DNA of 46,938 nucleotides from Xanthoparmelia taractica (GCA_033085395.1 JANQBS010000284.1:1-46938); one strand, 5' to 3'. Shown: positions 23,238-36,635, counted from the first letter of the stretch. Translations and numbers: made by a program. Notes: generated from the letters alone by a model not told the origin.

Positions 23238-23515
23238 TTTATTAGTAATTATTAGTATAAATAATAACTCTATTCTTATTATTAGCGATTAATAGTATAA
23301 ATAATAATTTAATTTTTATTATTAATAATTAATCACGTAAATAATACTTTATTCTTAATTATTAATAGTTATTAATATATATAGTAATTAGTTTTTAATT
23401 ATCGATCTTAATTAATAGTATTAATAAGTCTTTTTTATATATTAATAGATATTAATATAATAAATATTTATAATTTCTTAATATTTATTTGTTAATAACT
23501 ATTATTTATATATTA
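23238..23515. repeat. Degenerate tandem repeat, unit about 40 bp, 5-7 copies
   Basis: Units such as TATTATTAGCGATTAATAGT followed by ATAAATAATAATTTAATTTTT repeat with a period of 37-41 bases. The last units are very degraded. The array starts about 80 bases after the point where Gypsy-B breaks off. Confidence 0.55.
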
Positions 23516-24850
23516 GAATATTCTATAGATTAGCTTATTACTATTACTATCTAATACTATAACTCGAATCTTTATAATCTCTTAATCTTCTATATACTCT
23601 CTTCGTTACTCTTATATCGATTATTAAAAAATTTAGATTATAAATATTATTATATTAATCTTAATTAATATAATTATTAATATAGAAGATCTCTCTATTC
23701 TTAATCGTAGCGAGAATAAGATAAGCGCTTCTTTTAATATATAAAAGTTTATAAAATTAATAATTTTCTATTATACGTGAATTAATTACATTAAATTATC
23801 GTGCTCGTTTTATCTTTACTATATTATAATATTCTTATATCTATTCGCTATATCGATATTTAAAAACGTCTATTAAAATATCTTAAATTCGTTATAATCG
23901 CTCTTTTTAATCTTTATTATTTAAATTTAAAATCTCTATTATAATTTATATCTATCTTATTAACTTATTACTTTAAAATATTAATATCGTCGCTTACTTT
24001 ATCTTAAATTCTTGTACTTATATATAATCGCGTCGCTATATCTTATTAATAAACTTCGATATCGATACGTATTTAATAAGATTCTTTTTTAGGAGATCGA
24101 GATTAGATAAGTTATTATTCGTAATTTTTAATTAATAATTAATCTAAAAATATTTAAAAAATAATTATTTATCTAAATATAATTAATCTTTCGACGATCT
24201 ATATTAACGTTAAATTAAAGCTTATCGTAATTTATATTCTTTATATAATTTATTCTAATAAATAGAATAAAAATCTTTATAAAGTTATTAAGTTATAATT
24301 AATCTACGATAGTCTTTATTTCTTATTATTTCTTATAATTATATTTATATTATATTTTTAAAGACTTGTTATCGATTAAATTAGACTTCTATTCTAAATT
24401 ATTTAGATTTATCGTTTAAATTACTAATAACTCTTAAAGCTATCTCGCTTTCTCGATATAGAATTATATTTATTATCGCTATTATATTAATATTTCGTAT
24501 ATTATAATTTATTAAGAAATAAACTCGCTTTAATATCTTTATATATACGCGCTTAAAGATTTAAATATTATATTTATCTAATATATCGTAGACTTAAATA
24601 ATAATAATATAATAATTTATAGCGTGTTATTTAACGAAGTTAAGGTATTCTTCGTTTATATTATTATTTATTAATCGATATTCGCGTAAGACTTTCTTTA
24701 ATAAATTTATTCTAAATTTTATTATAAATAAATATCTTAGACTTTCTTTATTATAAGAGCGATATCTTATTAATATTATAAAGTTAATTATTACTTAATC
24801 TATTTATAATAAAACGAAAAAGTTCTTAATAAATAATAACGTAAAAATTA
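23516..24850 (-). other. Unassigned minus-strand coding remnant
   Basis: The minus strand reads as protein with Gln/Trp-type stops, for example VLREYRLINNNINEEYLNFV near 24690-24630 and SEIALRVISNLNDKSK near 24460-24410. It also gives Arg/Tyr-rich text to about 23700. No family motif was found. It is cut on the right by insertion of Gypsy-C at 24856, so it predates that element. It could belong with the minus-strand remnants from 31890 on. Confidence 0.35.
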
Positions 24851-24855
24851 ATATT

Positions 24856-25016
24856 TGTCATGGAAATGTCTGGGATTGATTGATTGAAAAGTCTGTCGAA
24901 TTCTAAGGGCCGCAGTGGCGGAGATTATGCTGAGAAACTAATACAAATTTGGCCTAGCTTCCCCGTTCCTTCCCCGATCTTTTGAAATGCCTTTAACATA
25001 TAGAAAAACCGTGATA
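24856..25016 (-). repeat. 3' LTR of Gypsy-C, 161 bp
   Basis: It matches 31729-31889 over its whole length with few transitions. On the plus strand it runs from TGTCATGGAA to CCGTGATA. TGTCA...TGACA-type ends are standard for an LTR. It is on the lower-coordinate side and is 3' because the genes run on the minus strand. Confidence 0.9.
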
Positions 25017-25039
25017 ATATCCCACAATAACAAGAAAAA

Positions 25040-25057
25040 ACAAGCGACCTCGCTTGC
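25040..25057 (-). terminator. Conserved hairpin and T-run upstream of the Gypsy-C 3' LTR
   Basis: On the minus strand CAAGCGAGGTCGCTTG forms a 6-bp stem (AAGCGA/TCGCTT) and is followed by TTTTTTCTTG. The equivalent hairpin occurs just before the Gypsy-B LTR at 44289-44310 and 46596-46615. Its role is inferred only: RNA 3'-end formation, packaging or priming are all possible. Confidence 0.5.
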
Positions 25058-25369
25058 TTACCATAATCTCAATTAAATCCTTGATTTTTTAATATCACTG
25101 TTGTCTAATATTAGCGAATTCGTATTGGCGGCAAAATGCTAGAAAATTAATAATAGTAAGATTATATTGGCGATTAAAAGCATGTAGTGTAGAAGTAGTT
25201 AGAATGCTATAATAACAATAACACAAATTGATTGATATCTTCCTTCAATAATTATATAAATGCTATCAAGTTAAGGGGAATAATTCCCGATCGATAAAAC
25301 TTATTAAGTTATTTGAATATACCGATAAGGTGAGTAGGTGTGATGTAGTATTAGATGGCATTAGCAGTA

Positions 25370-28300
25370 GTTATTGTATTCTTATATTGTCGTACTAAGT
25401 TATCGAAGTTAGTGAGATCTTTGGCGTTATATTATTAATTATATTTAGGCCTATATTTCAATTATCTAATAAGATACTACGTGATAAGATCTCTATCTTT
25501 TCGAATAACTCGCTTATTAAGAATTCGCTCTACTTCTCAAAACTTGTACTTATTAGTATCTTTTTTTATATATATACTAATTAATTAATTAAAGATAGAA
25601 CGATTATACGAGTTAGAGTTAGAAGTAGGAATAGGCTTTAATTGAGTAATGCTAAAGATCGAGTATATATTTCAATACCCTAGAATAGCTAATTTGTAGA
25701 TCTATTTATCGACTTTTTATAATATTTCGAAGAGATCGATATACTGCTAAGATAGCTTAATAATAATAATAGTATTAATAGCAGAAATAAAATAGTCTTT
25801 ATGCAGTCGTAAATAAGTTCAATCGCCCTACTTAAGAAACATTGGCTGATACTTTCTATTATAGTGATGTTTTTGATTTATCTGAGCAAATGAAATAACG
25901 TTAGCTATTTAAATACGGGTAACGATAGACTATAATAGAGATATAATAACTTCTTTAAGTAGATTAAGTGATCTATTAAGTTAAAATTCGTAAGTTAATT
26001 CGTTGAGAGTTTTATTATTAATTGTAATTGAGATCGAGTTATTAAATAGAGCTTATCTTCGTGAAAGAATTAACGGCTAGAGAGTGAGATTCTATATAAT
26101 ATATAGATAGAATTGTAGTGCTATCTTCGCTATTTGATTAATTCTCTTATTACTTTTATTTATTTAAGAATAATAGATAATTAAATAAAGTAAGTTTATT
26201 TCGAGCTTCTTAAAGAGCTTCGATTAAAGTTTAAAAAGAAACTTTCTATCACGATTCGTGAGTAAAACTCTTAAGATTTTCTAATTTATGATATTAAGTC
26301 TATTAAGTAATGTAGTAGCTTATTAGATTATAGAATAATTCTTTTTCTTAGATACGAAAGTTATTTTTTTTATAAACTTATTTATTATAAAAAGAATAAT
26401 ATCGAACTTTTTAATTAATTTTAGAAGTATTAAAATAAAATTTAGAGTAAGTATATAAAATAATATTAACGAAGACTTAATTAATTATAGAGAGTTATAA
26501 GAACGATATTAATGTATTTAAAGAATAAGATATTAAGAATAGAATCTAATATATTATCGAAGATATTTAATTAATCTATAAATATATTAGATATTCGAAA
26601 TCTTCTTATAAGACTTCTCAAATCTCAAATAATTATCTTTATAAGTTATTTTAAGAACGATTTTAATTATACTTTAAGAGATATAAAGACGCTATACGTC
26701 GATAAGCTTATTAATATAAAAAAAAGATTTTAATATTTTTATATAGTGTCTTTTATATGTTTATTATAAACGAAAGAAAAATTAATAACGTTCTTATTAA
26801 TATTTTTATTCTTAGTTATTAAAGTAGAGATTTTGATATAAAATAGATTTATCTTATAATTATCTTCGAGGTCTTTAAGAAATATAGAATTTATTTTTAT
26901 AAATATAATAGTGAAGAGAGTATCTAGCTTATTATGCTTATTAGAAAGAGATATATTATTAATACTTATAAGTCTTAAAAGTATATCGGGGACGATATAC
27001 TCTTTTTCGAACTTATATCGAGTATCGAGACGAAATTGCCTAAGAAATTAAAAAGCTCTAATGAGACGAACGTTTATTTTTATAATAAAATTTATTGAGA
27101 TAATTAATAATTATCTTCTAATATCTAGAATAATAGAATAATTTATTTAAATAATTATAGTATACTTTAATAAGTTTATTAAATATCTTATTTTCTTAAG
27201 CACTTAGATAAAGTCTATTACTTCTAGCTCTATTAATTAATAGTTCTTTTTAACTTAAATTAGACTTAAGAAAAAATATAATTATTTGAATTATAGTGCG
27301 GGGAGGTTATTTATTCGAATTGAGTTCTTTATTCTTAATATAAAAAATCTATACTTCAAAATCGAATTCTTTTAAAGTATTTAAATTTATTTAAATTAAT
27401 CTATTGAAATCGTGATGAATAAATATAGAAGATTAAGATAATGCTATTTATAGACTATTAAAACTTGCTTATTTTAGCTTAATTAGTAAAGATAATTTAA
27501 AGCGTGAAGAATAGATACGACGGAAATTATTTTTCGACGAAGCTTCTTTTAAAAGTCTAGTTTTAGGATTTTATAAAGGTGTTATAAGCTATATATAATA
27601 ATAAATTAAGCTATAAAGATAGTCTATTAGATTAAGATAATACTCTAAATCTTTAAGAATTGCGAAATAATTTAGCTTAATAATCGCTTTGAGTTTATTA
27701 TCTATAATAATTATTTTTAAAAAATTAACATATTAATTAAGTAGATTAATATTTAAATATTTTAGAAAGATTTTTTTAGAGATAATTAAAATATTATGCT
27801 TAATTAGAAATTAAAAAAGTCTTTTTAAGTAATAGAGGTGCTTAGAGAAGTTATCGAATTTAATAATAATATTATTAATATAGGTCTATACGAAGTCTTT
27901 AAGAGCTCTTAAAATATAATTAATTCTTATTTATACGTAGATAATTAAATTTATATATCTTATAATTAAAATATTAATTGTTTTCTATTCTCGATGCGTA
28001 ATTATTATAAATATATATCAAAAGTCGAGATATATAAGTTATTAATAGAAAAATAACACTATATTTAGTATTATTAAATATATGTAATTAAGTAATCTTA
28101 AGATAATATCTAATTAAAGAGATACGAGATAAACGTCTAATATAATAAGACTATTTAATTCACGAATATTAATTACTACTCTATTCTTTCTTTTATTATT
28201 TAATAAAGTTTTTTAAATAACGAAGATAAAATAGCTAAACGAAGTTAATTACTTTTTATATTTTAGATAATCTTGCTATTAAAGAGTATTAAAGATTTTA

Positions 28301-29440
28301 TTAATTATTATCTTATCTATTAATTCGAGAGAACAGATCTTCGCTTTCTTATTATTAAATAATCTTAATTATTAATTATCTCGAAGAGAAAGCTTTATTT
28401 GTTTATTTTATACTACTTTAATAAAATCTTTATTCTTTTAGAGAGACGAAAAATTATTAACTAGGTTAATTAATTGCTATCTTTCTTTCTTATTTTTATA
28501 GATTATTATATTATTAAAAAGCTTTAATTTCGTTGTATTTGTAGAGATATTAGTCGAAATATAATTAATTAATAACGAGAAATTATTACCTAAACTTATT
28601 ATTGTAATAGCGGCGAAAGTAGTTACTTCCTTCACTCAATTCGAGGATTTCGAGTGTTTTTCGATATTAACAAAAAAGACGTTTTCGTAATCGACTTCTC
28701 GTAGCGTTTCTAGATATAATTTCTTGAGAATTTACATAGCATAATTAATCTTATTTTTAACTATTATATTAGTAATATTAATATTAATTATATGTATATA
28801 TATAATTAGATTATGTTGCTTTGTAGATTCGAAAATAAAGTCTTTATTAGATAGATTTTTAAGCGTAATAATAGATAGAATTTACTAAGCTCGAGAGGCG
28901 ATTATAAGTGCTTTTTATACTCGAATTAATCGTTTTATATATTAATCGATATTATAAGTTATAATTTTAATAATAATATTATAACTATTAATATATACTT
29001 CGTTTTTACTCACATTAAGTATAATCTTCTTCGATCTTATAATATTATTTTCTATTCTTAGATTTATTTTTAAATTATTAATTAAATAAATTTTTCTTAT
29101 AATATAAGCAAGAATCTTATTTTTTTTTTTTTAAGATTTGAGAGATACATTAAAATAAGTATATATTTATCGATATTATGTATTATAAAATTAAGCTCTT
29201 TGACACGTAGATAAGATAATATTTTCTTAATCTTCACATTAGATAGTAGAGATAAAAGTCATTACTTATCGACTAGTGTTATATTAGTTTCTAAATTAAT
29301 ATATTCTTTCTTATTCTTAGCTGCATTTGATATGAATCGTAGTGAAATATAAGCGTAATTCTAGTCACGAAAGCAAAAATTAGTGTCTAAGCTAGCTCTA
29401 TTCTTGGAATTTAATTAAATAATTTCTATAATAAAAGTAT
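25370..29440 (-). pseudogene. Gypsy-C pol: protease, RT, RNase H, integrase, chromodomain
   Basis: The RT catalytic box is at 27871-27882 on the minus strand and reads Y-I-N-N for YVDD, followed by IIIKFDNFSKHLYYLKRLF. The integrase end is easy to read: QINQKHHYNRKYQPMFLKWG near 25890-25830, YLRLHKDY next, and SITQLKPIPTSNS near 25660-25620, the usual position of the FxxAQLEP box. The chromodomain follows with KFWEVERILNKRVIRK and LITQYLIR near 25540-25460. The frame ends near 25370 with VRQYKNTITTANAI. It would reverse-transcribe and integrate the element. Protease and RNase H boundaries are too mutated to place. Stops in the integrase part are few and of Trp or Gln type. Confidence 0.85.
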
Positions 29441-31330
29441 CGATTATCGACGATTTAATAAGTGGTGGTTTAGAATAATATTCGGCTCGTAAATGCTTAT
29501 GCTATTTCGACTTAAAAGAGAAAATTAAATTATAATTTCTATAATCCGTTTAAATATTAATAAATTTAGCAAAAGAATTATTATAATACTAATTATTTAA
29601 CTCATTAAAATCATGATCTAATTGCTTCTGATAGTCGTTAATTTTAGTATTCTATTAAAGCGTATTTTATTCCGCTTGGCTAGGATTTTCTTACTTATTT
29701 TTAGTGGTCGCTTTTACTTAATAAGTAGTAACCTTAGATCTAAAATTCTATTGAAATTATTAATGATTTCCGATATTGTTTTAATCTTCGAATTTTCGAT
29801 CTACTTAATCGAATTAATTCGTTTGTAACGATAATAGTCGATTCGTTAAATTTAACGTGTTTTGCTACCCTCTAGCTTGCACGAAAGGTCTTTAATTTGT
29901 GTCTTGCTGTGGCCGTGAATCGTAGCGAGAATTTAATTGATAGTCGTATTGCTGAGGGCGGTAAGTATTCTAATTAAAGGAGTTAGAAGATCGAAATAAT
30001 TACTACTAACGATACGACTATTCGTATTGCTACTGCTATTTAAATGGCTGGGAAGAATTAAATTAATTCTACTAATCTTAACGAGTTGAATTAAAAATTG
30101 AATTTGAAAGGCCTTGCTAAAATGCATTAGAGACATTTCGATAGATATTTCCACGCTACTAATTCTACTGATTTTAATGCTATTGCTGAGATCTTTGAAC
30201 GAAAGCCTAATATTAATGCTACCTAATATATAGCTTAAATTAGGCTATTTTCTTTATGTTAAGTATTTAAATAAAGTTTGTAATAATAATAGCTAAATTT
30301 AATAAATTAACGAAGACACGTAATTTCGATATAATTCCCTAATAGATAAATATTAATTAATTTTAAATATTATTATTATTAGCTAATTTAACGTGTTTAA
30401 CGACTACTTGCATATAGCTAGTAGACTTACGACGCGCTCGAGCATTTATTAATGTGTATTTTTCTATAGTTAGATTTGAGAGTGTTACGCTTAATAATTC
30501 CTTGAATCTTATAGAGAGAGCTCTACATTATTCTTTTACTTCACTATCTTTTATACGAAGGTCTCTTCGCTTTAAATTGAATAGCTCTAAGATATATTAA
30601 GCAAGTGTAGAATCACGAAAATAAGTATTTACATTAATACGAACTATAGCTTCTTCTTTTATAGCTATTAAATTATAAATTTTTTTAATAAATAGAATCA
30701 CACTGCGATAATACACGTTCTTTTTTATAGTTATAATCTCACTCTCTTCGTAAGACTTATCTAAAAAAGAATCGAAATAGCCTAGTTCTATAATATTTTA
30801 TTTGCTATTAGAACTCGGTGTTTCTACTATAATCGATCCAGATTCTTTAGGCGGGCCTTATTCTTCCTTAGGTTCAGTAGGTAAATGTAGATTATTAATA
30901 ATATTTGTGATAGCCTAGGTAATAGCATTATTAACTGCATTATTAATTATGTCCTACAATTGCTAAGGGGTGAAATTATCAATTATTTTAGATATAATTT
31001 AACTTAATTGCCTACGAGAAGTGCTTAAATTACTCAAATTAATAGTATCTATAGTAGTGGAATTCTTACGAATTACTGGTGACGATGATATAGAAGGCGA
31101 ATTATCTACTGGAGAATCACGATTATTGCTAGTAGAATTGTTATTAACATTAGCAGAGTTATTGCTAATTAATGATCGATCGAGTGTATTTTCAGTAGAA
31201 AAAGAATTAAAGAGTAAGTTTCTAAGAGGCTAAGTGACTTACTTAAAACGCCGAATAGATTTACGAAAAGTAGGTTCATTAACGATTTAATTAGATGATT
31301 AATGATCTTGAATTAAGAAATAAGTAATTG
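29440..31330 (-). pseudogene. Gypsy-C gag with Ser/Asn-rich front, Gln/Asn-rich part and zinc finger
   Basis: On the minus strand, 31290-30380 reads almost cleanly: NSFSTENTLDRSLISNNSA near 31210-31155, then a Ser/Asn/Pro-rich part, ITQAITNIINNLHLPTEPKE near 30935-30875, and capsid-like helices to about 30380. Only about eight stops occur in some 290 codons, all at Gln or Trp positions. A Gln/Asn-rich low-complexity region follows near 30070-29890 (QPFKQQQQYEQSYRQQQLF). The end is a finger at about 29560-29475, with Y-R-N-Y for C-x2-C and KHLR. Gag forms the particle that packages the RNA. The open frames at 29622, 29933 and 31021 are other-frame or antisense shadows of this gene. The start codon is not certain. 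Confidence 0.75.
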
Positions 31331-31710
31331 TTCTTAATAAATTAGTAATAGAATTAATAATAGATATTAATTTAGTAGGCCTAAGAGTATTAAATATAAG
31401 ATATTTATAAATCTTCTTAATATCGTTTGATATTAAATTAATATATTTGTGACTAGTAATAATAAATTCCTAAATATCAAATGCGAGGCTGAGTATTTAT
31501 CTATCTACTAAAGTAATTAGCGTTGATTTATAAGGCTAATTAATAAAAGAAGTAAAAATAGAGAACTTTTGATAGATAAAGAGTAGAGAAAAGCTAATAA
31601 GATCTTGCTAATCTAATAGCTTACTCATTTAATAAATTCGGTAATAATAAGTGGGCTATATTAATAAAGAACTTCTTCTAAACGATTCGACAGTTAGTTA
31701 ATATCAAAAT

Positions 31711-31725
31711 CAAGCGTTGCTATCA
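31711..31725 (-). other. Primer-binding site of Gypsy-C
   Basis: Read on the minus strand, TGATAGCAACGCTTG lies three bases inside the 5' LTR. It matches the site of Gypsy-B once TGG-to-TGA RIP is allowed for. The tRNA used is not known. Confidence 0.6.
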
Positions 31726-31728
31726 TAT

Positions 31729-31889
31729 TGTTATGGAAATATCTGAGATTGATTGATTGAAAAGTCTGTCGAATTCTAAGGGTCGCAGTGGCGGAGATCA
31801 TGCTGAGAAACTAATACAAATTTAGCCTAGCTTCCCCGTTCCTTCCCCGATCTTTCGAAATGTCTTTGGCATATAGAAAAACCGTGACA
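31729..31889 (-). repeat. 5' LTR of Gypsy-C, 161 bp
   Basis: On the plus strand it begins TGTTATGGAA and ends CCGTGACA. It is almost identical to 24856-25016. The promoter of the element must lie here; no specific box was identified. Confidence 0.9.
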
Positions 31890-34800
31890 ATGTTAGTTAC
31901 TATAATATCGTCTTTTTCTTCTCTCTTATTTATTAACTTACGTGATTAAAATATAAAAATCTTCTAAGATTAATAAAATAAGAAACTTATCGAAATCGAT
32001 TATTTAATATATTTTATATCTTAACTTTTATTCTTTTAACTTTAATCGCTTTCTAAAATTATATTATTATATTCTTTATTATATCGTATATAAAGAAGTT
32101 ATATAATATATTAAATATCTAAGCGATATAAACGTTAAATAAATAATATTTTTAATTAAAGTTCGAGATATTATACGTATTTATTTCTATCGAAATATAC
32201 GACTTATATTATTATCTAAAAAATTATAATTTCGTTAAATTATAAATACGAGTTTTATAATATATATATATATTCTTATATTTATTAAAAGCGATTTTAT
32301 AAATAAAATAATAATAATTACTTTTAATAAAGATAATATGTATTTACTTCTAATAATTATTTATTATAATAATTAGAATAAAATAATATCTTCGAATAGA
32401 GTTATTCGCGTATATTAGATTAATTTTCACTTTAAAGTACTTCTTTAATATTAGTAATATTAATATTAGCGTAAAATACGCAAAGCGACGTTAATAGCGA
32501 TTTATATTTTAATATATAGCTTATTACGTAATAATAGACCTCTATCTTAGCACGCTTATAAATAATAAATATAAGTTTTAATAATATTAATTCTAGATAT
32601 CGAGAAGCGCGTCGCGTTTTGCGATTAAGATTATCTATAGTAATATAAATTAATTATATCTATTAATCTTCGTATATCTAAGATAAATATATTTTATCTA
32701 TTATTAATGTAATTAAAATAATAATAGCGTTAAAAGGGAGCTAATCTTATATCTTTTATTATTAATTTATAATATATATCTCGCTAAAGATTAATTCTTT
32801 ATTCGTATTTTATTATTAAATTAAAGTATATATTATATTAAAGATAAAAGAAATATAATTAATTATAAAGTCTATTAGATTTATTATATTATAATAAAAA
32901 ATATTATATTTAATAGCTAATAGTTCTTTTTCGAATAAAAATAATTTAATCTTAAAGCGTTTTTATTACTCGATTAAGATAATCTTTTTAATTATATATA
33001 TCTTCTTCTTTAATATAGTCGTATTATTAAAATTAATAATATTATAAAACGATCTTAAATATATATCTTTAAAAAACTTATTTATAACGTTATTTAATCA
33101 CTTAGATTTATATATTTAATTAGCTAAAGTGTAATTAATCTTAAATTCGAATAATTATTACGCTACGTTAGTCTTCTAACGATAAGATTATAATCTTATT
33201 TATCTTCTTTTTTATAAATTTATTTATATTATAAGCTTTAAATAAATCTTTACGCTAATTATAATAAATAAGAAAAAATTATAGAATTTCTACGATAAAA
33301 TAGTGTTAATCGCGCTATCGAGTATATCGATTATTATATAAATCGAGTTAATATCGCGCTCGTAGATTGAGAGATTATTAACTTTATTTATATCTAGAGT
33401 AGATATTAAATTAATTAATACTTTAGTTATAATTAATATTATTTCTTATATATTAAAGATATCTTTATTACTATTCTTAAGATATATATTAATATTAAAT
33501 ATATCTTAAAATATATTATTATAAAAACGTTAATAATATTAGCGTTAGATAAAAATATATTTACTTATTATCTAAGATCGATAAGCTCTTAATAAGATCG
33601 CTACTTAATAAAATTAAGAATCTCTTCTTATCTACTATTTAATATTTATTTATAAATAATAATTTACGTAGATATAAAAAAGCTACTACGATCGTATATT
33701 TCTATTTGCTTGATATTACGCTTTTTACATTTAGCTAGATAGCGCCTGAGCTTATTATTATTAATATACTACTTTTTATAAAAGAGATATTAACGATTTA
33801 TTATTATTAAAGAATATTTTAATCGCGTTTCTATATTATTATAATAATTAACGCTAATATTTAAAATAATTTAGACTTATTAAGATAATCTTTATTAAAT
33901 AAATTTATTAATTATAGCGTAAACGATGATTAATTATAAAGAAGTTTTTAAATTATTTTAATAGATTTAAAATCAATCGAGATAAGCTTTAATTTATTTA
34001 TAAGTTTTATTAATTTACTTTATTTTTATTTATATTCTTTAATCTCTTTATATTAATAATATAAATTAAATTTTAAGTTATAAAATTATATAAGATTTTA
34101 TAATAATATATTATTTAGAATATATATAGATGAATTTTAGTCTAAAATAGATTTAAAAGGTTTTATTAATTATATATAAAGATCTTAAGAGCGTATTTTA
34201 ATTAAATATATTCTCTTATATTAATCGTTTATATTCTAATATAAAGCTATTTATTATATTTATTTATCTTTTTTACTTCAAAGAAATCTTTATCTTTTAT
34301 CTCTTTTAATTCGCGAAGCTCTATATTCTTTAATTTATCGAAGCTCTTATTAAGTTATTATTAAGCGTAATTCGCGTATCGCTAAGAATTATTTTATTAA
34401 TTTAAGTCTTTATCGCTTTTCTTATCTATATATCTTAAATATTACGCTCTAAAATTAGATTCTTCGTGTTTTAAAATATATTAAATTTCTAAAACTTAAT
34501 ATTTTATTCTTAAATAATTTAAATTCGATTTATAATTAAGAAAAGAAAAAGAATAGAATTATATATAAAAAAGAAAAGACTTATTAATCTATATATACGT
34601 ATTAAATCTCATCGATTATTAATAATTATAAGCTTCTTTATTAATATTAAGAAATAATAAGAATTACGAGAAAATTAAATAAACTTAGTTTATAAATATT
34701 ATTTACGTAATTTAAGTATTTAAGCGAGAATAATATTAAGAGAGAAATCGTAATATTCTACTTAAAAAAAATTGCGAAGATATTATATTTATATTATAAA

Positions 34801-36635
34801 TTATAGATATTAAGAAATTATAATTTATATAAATTGCTTAATAATTAGCGCTAATATTAGAGAAGTAATATTTAATAATTAATACGATAACGCGTAGAAG
34901 TGAAATTAATAAAGACTTGATATTTATAAGATAATTTTGATAGCGAGAAACGCGAATAACGAAAAACGCGAAGTTAATTATAAAAATTATAATTATAAAT
35001 AATTTAAAAGAGAAGCGATCTTTAATTTTAAAAATAAATAAAAAAAATTAAAATAATTAATTATAATAATCGTATAAATATATAGAATAAGATATATAGA
35101 AGTTATAATAGCGACTTAAAAGAAGATTATAAAGTCGACTATAAAAGAGTTATATAGATATTTATATTAAAATATATAAAAGTCGTAATATTAATTTAAG
35201 AGAATTATAAAGTTAATTATAAAAGTATTAAATATATATTAAAAATAAGATATACTTAAGTCGTATCGATAATTAACGCGACGCTTTATATTATTAAATT
35301 AATTTAAAATCTAGATATATATTAATAAAAATAAAAATAATAATAATATTTTTATTAATATTAATTAAAAGAGATAATAATAAATAAAAGCTTAATTATA
35401 ATCGAGATATTAAAAATTTATTTCTTATTTCTTATTTTTCTCGTAGTCGAAGACGAAGCTCTCTTCTTCTTCTTCGCTATCGCGTCTTCGTAAATTATCT
35501 CTAATCTTATCTTAATAGCATTTTTTTATTCTTATATCTTCTTAATAATAATATTAAAACTCTTAATAATAAATAAATCTTTTTTTTATTAATATCTCGC
35601 TTTAGCGAATTAGACTTAATATTATTAATTCTTATATTACGTCTTATCTTCGTTTTCTTAATTTTTATATTTATCTTAAATACTCTTTCTTTTTTATTAT
35701 TATTCTTTAACATTATTATCTTATTTAAAAAATTAATTATATTTAAAATCTTTTATATAATAATCTTTTAACTTTCTTTAAAAAATATATTAAATAATAG
35801 TAACAAATCGTATAATAAACGTATTATATATATAAAATTATTAACTTTATAGTTCTCTTAATTAAATAATATATATAATTCTCTTTATTAATCGTAATAA
35901 TATTCTCGATCTTTAATCTTAGCTATATATCTCGTCGCGTTAATATTCTCGATATTAATATAAACTCTATATAAGCGATTTAAAGAATTACGAGTTATAT
36001 ATATTATATTTTTTTATTAAATTTTATATATTATATTTAAAAATCTTTTAATTTCTTAATAATTAAGAAATAATTAATTATAAAATTATTTAGATAATAA
36101 AAATCTAATAAATCTTTAGAATTCTCGAGATCGCTTATAAATAGAGAGTAATAAGCGATCGATTTTATTAAAATAATATTATATAAATTAATAGATATAA
36201 TCTTAACGATCTCGTTAATATATTCGATTAAATTGTATCTTACGTATTTTACGATTAGATTAATCTTATTTATTAATACTTTAAACGCTTTAATAACGCG
36301 AGTCGATATTATAAAATCGCTAATTATATTTTTATTTTTCTTAATATTAATTTTAATAGATTTATCGATCTTAATAGATCTCTCGATTAATAGATTATCC
36401 GCAATCTTAGCGATCTTCTTTTCTAATTTCGTAATTATAGTATTTATCTTTTTAATAATAATATTTATCTTCTAATTATCTTTCTCGTTAGTTTCTTTCT
36501 TCTTAATCTTATTTTTTAAATTTTTTTATTCTTCTTTATTTTATTATTCTTTTCTATATTATAACAACTCTTATTTTTTTTATTAAAATTATCGTAATTA
36601 TTAATAATTTTAATAATCTTCTTATTAATACTCTC
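31890..36635 (-). other. Unassigned minus-strand remnants, probably an old retroelement
   Basis: Several minus-strand stretches read as coding. Around 36480-36050 is a Lys/Ile-rich helical region, whose antisense is the open frame 36233-36475. Around 35720-35440 is a basic then acidic segment with RDNLRRRDSEEEEESFVFDY. Around 33750-33680 is KRNIKQIEIYDRSSFFIST. At 32945-32895 is FEKELLAIKYNIFYY, which recalls the EKELLA box of Ty3/Gypsy RNase H. No LTR, RT box or integrase could be confirmed. Gypsy-C and Copia-E are inserted at its two sides, so it is older than both. The part 34530-35400 is AT-rich without a clear frame. Confidence 0.35.

Larger units (their letters stand above)
24856..31889 (-). 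mobile_element. Gypsy-C: complete Ty3/Gypsy retrotransposon, 7.0 kb, minus strand
   Basis: Two 161-bp LTRs bound it. The 5-bp target duplication is ATATT (24851-24855) and ATGTT (31890-31894), differing by one G-to-A. A primer site, gag with zinc finger, RT, integrase and chromodomain follow on the minus strand. The LTRs, gag front and integrase end keep CpA/TpG, while the middle of pol (about 26100-29400) is heavily mutated. It is the youngest of the long elements by context, since nothing interrupts it. Confidence 0.9.
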
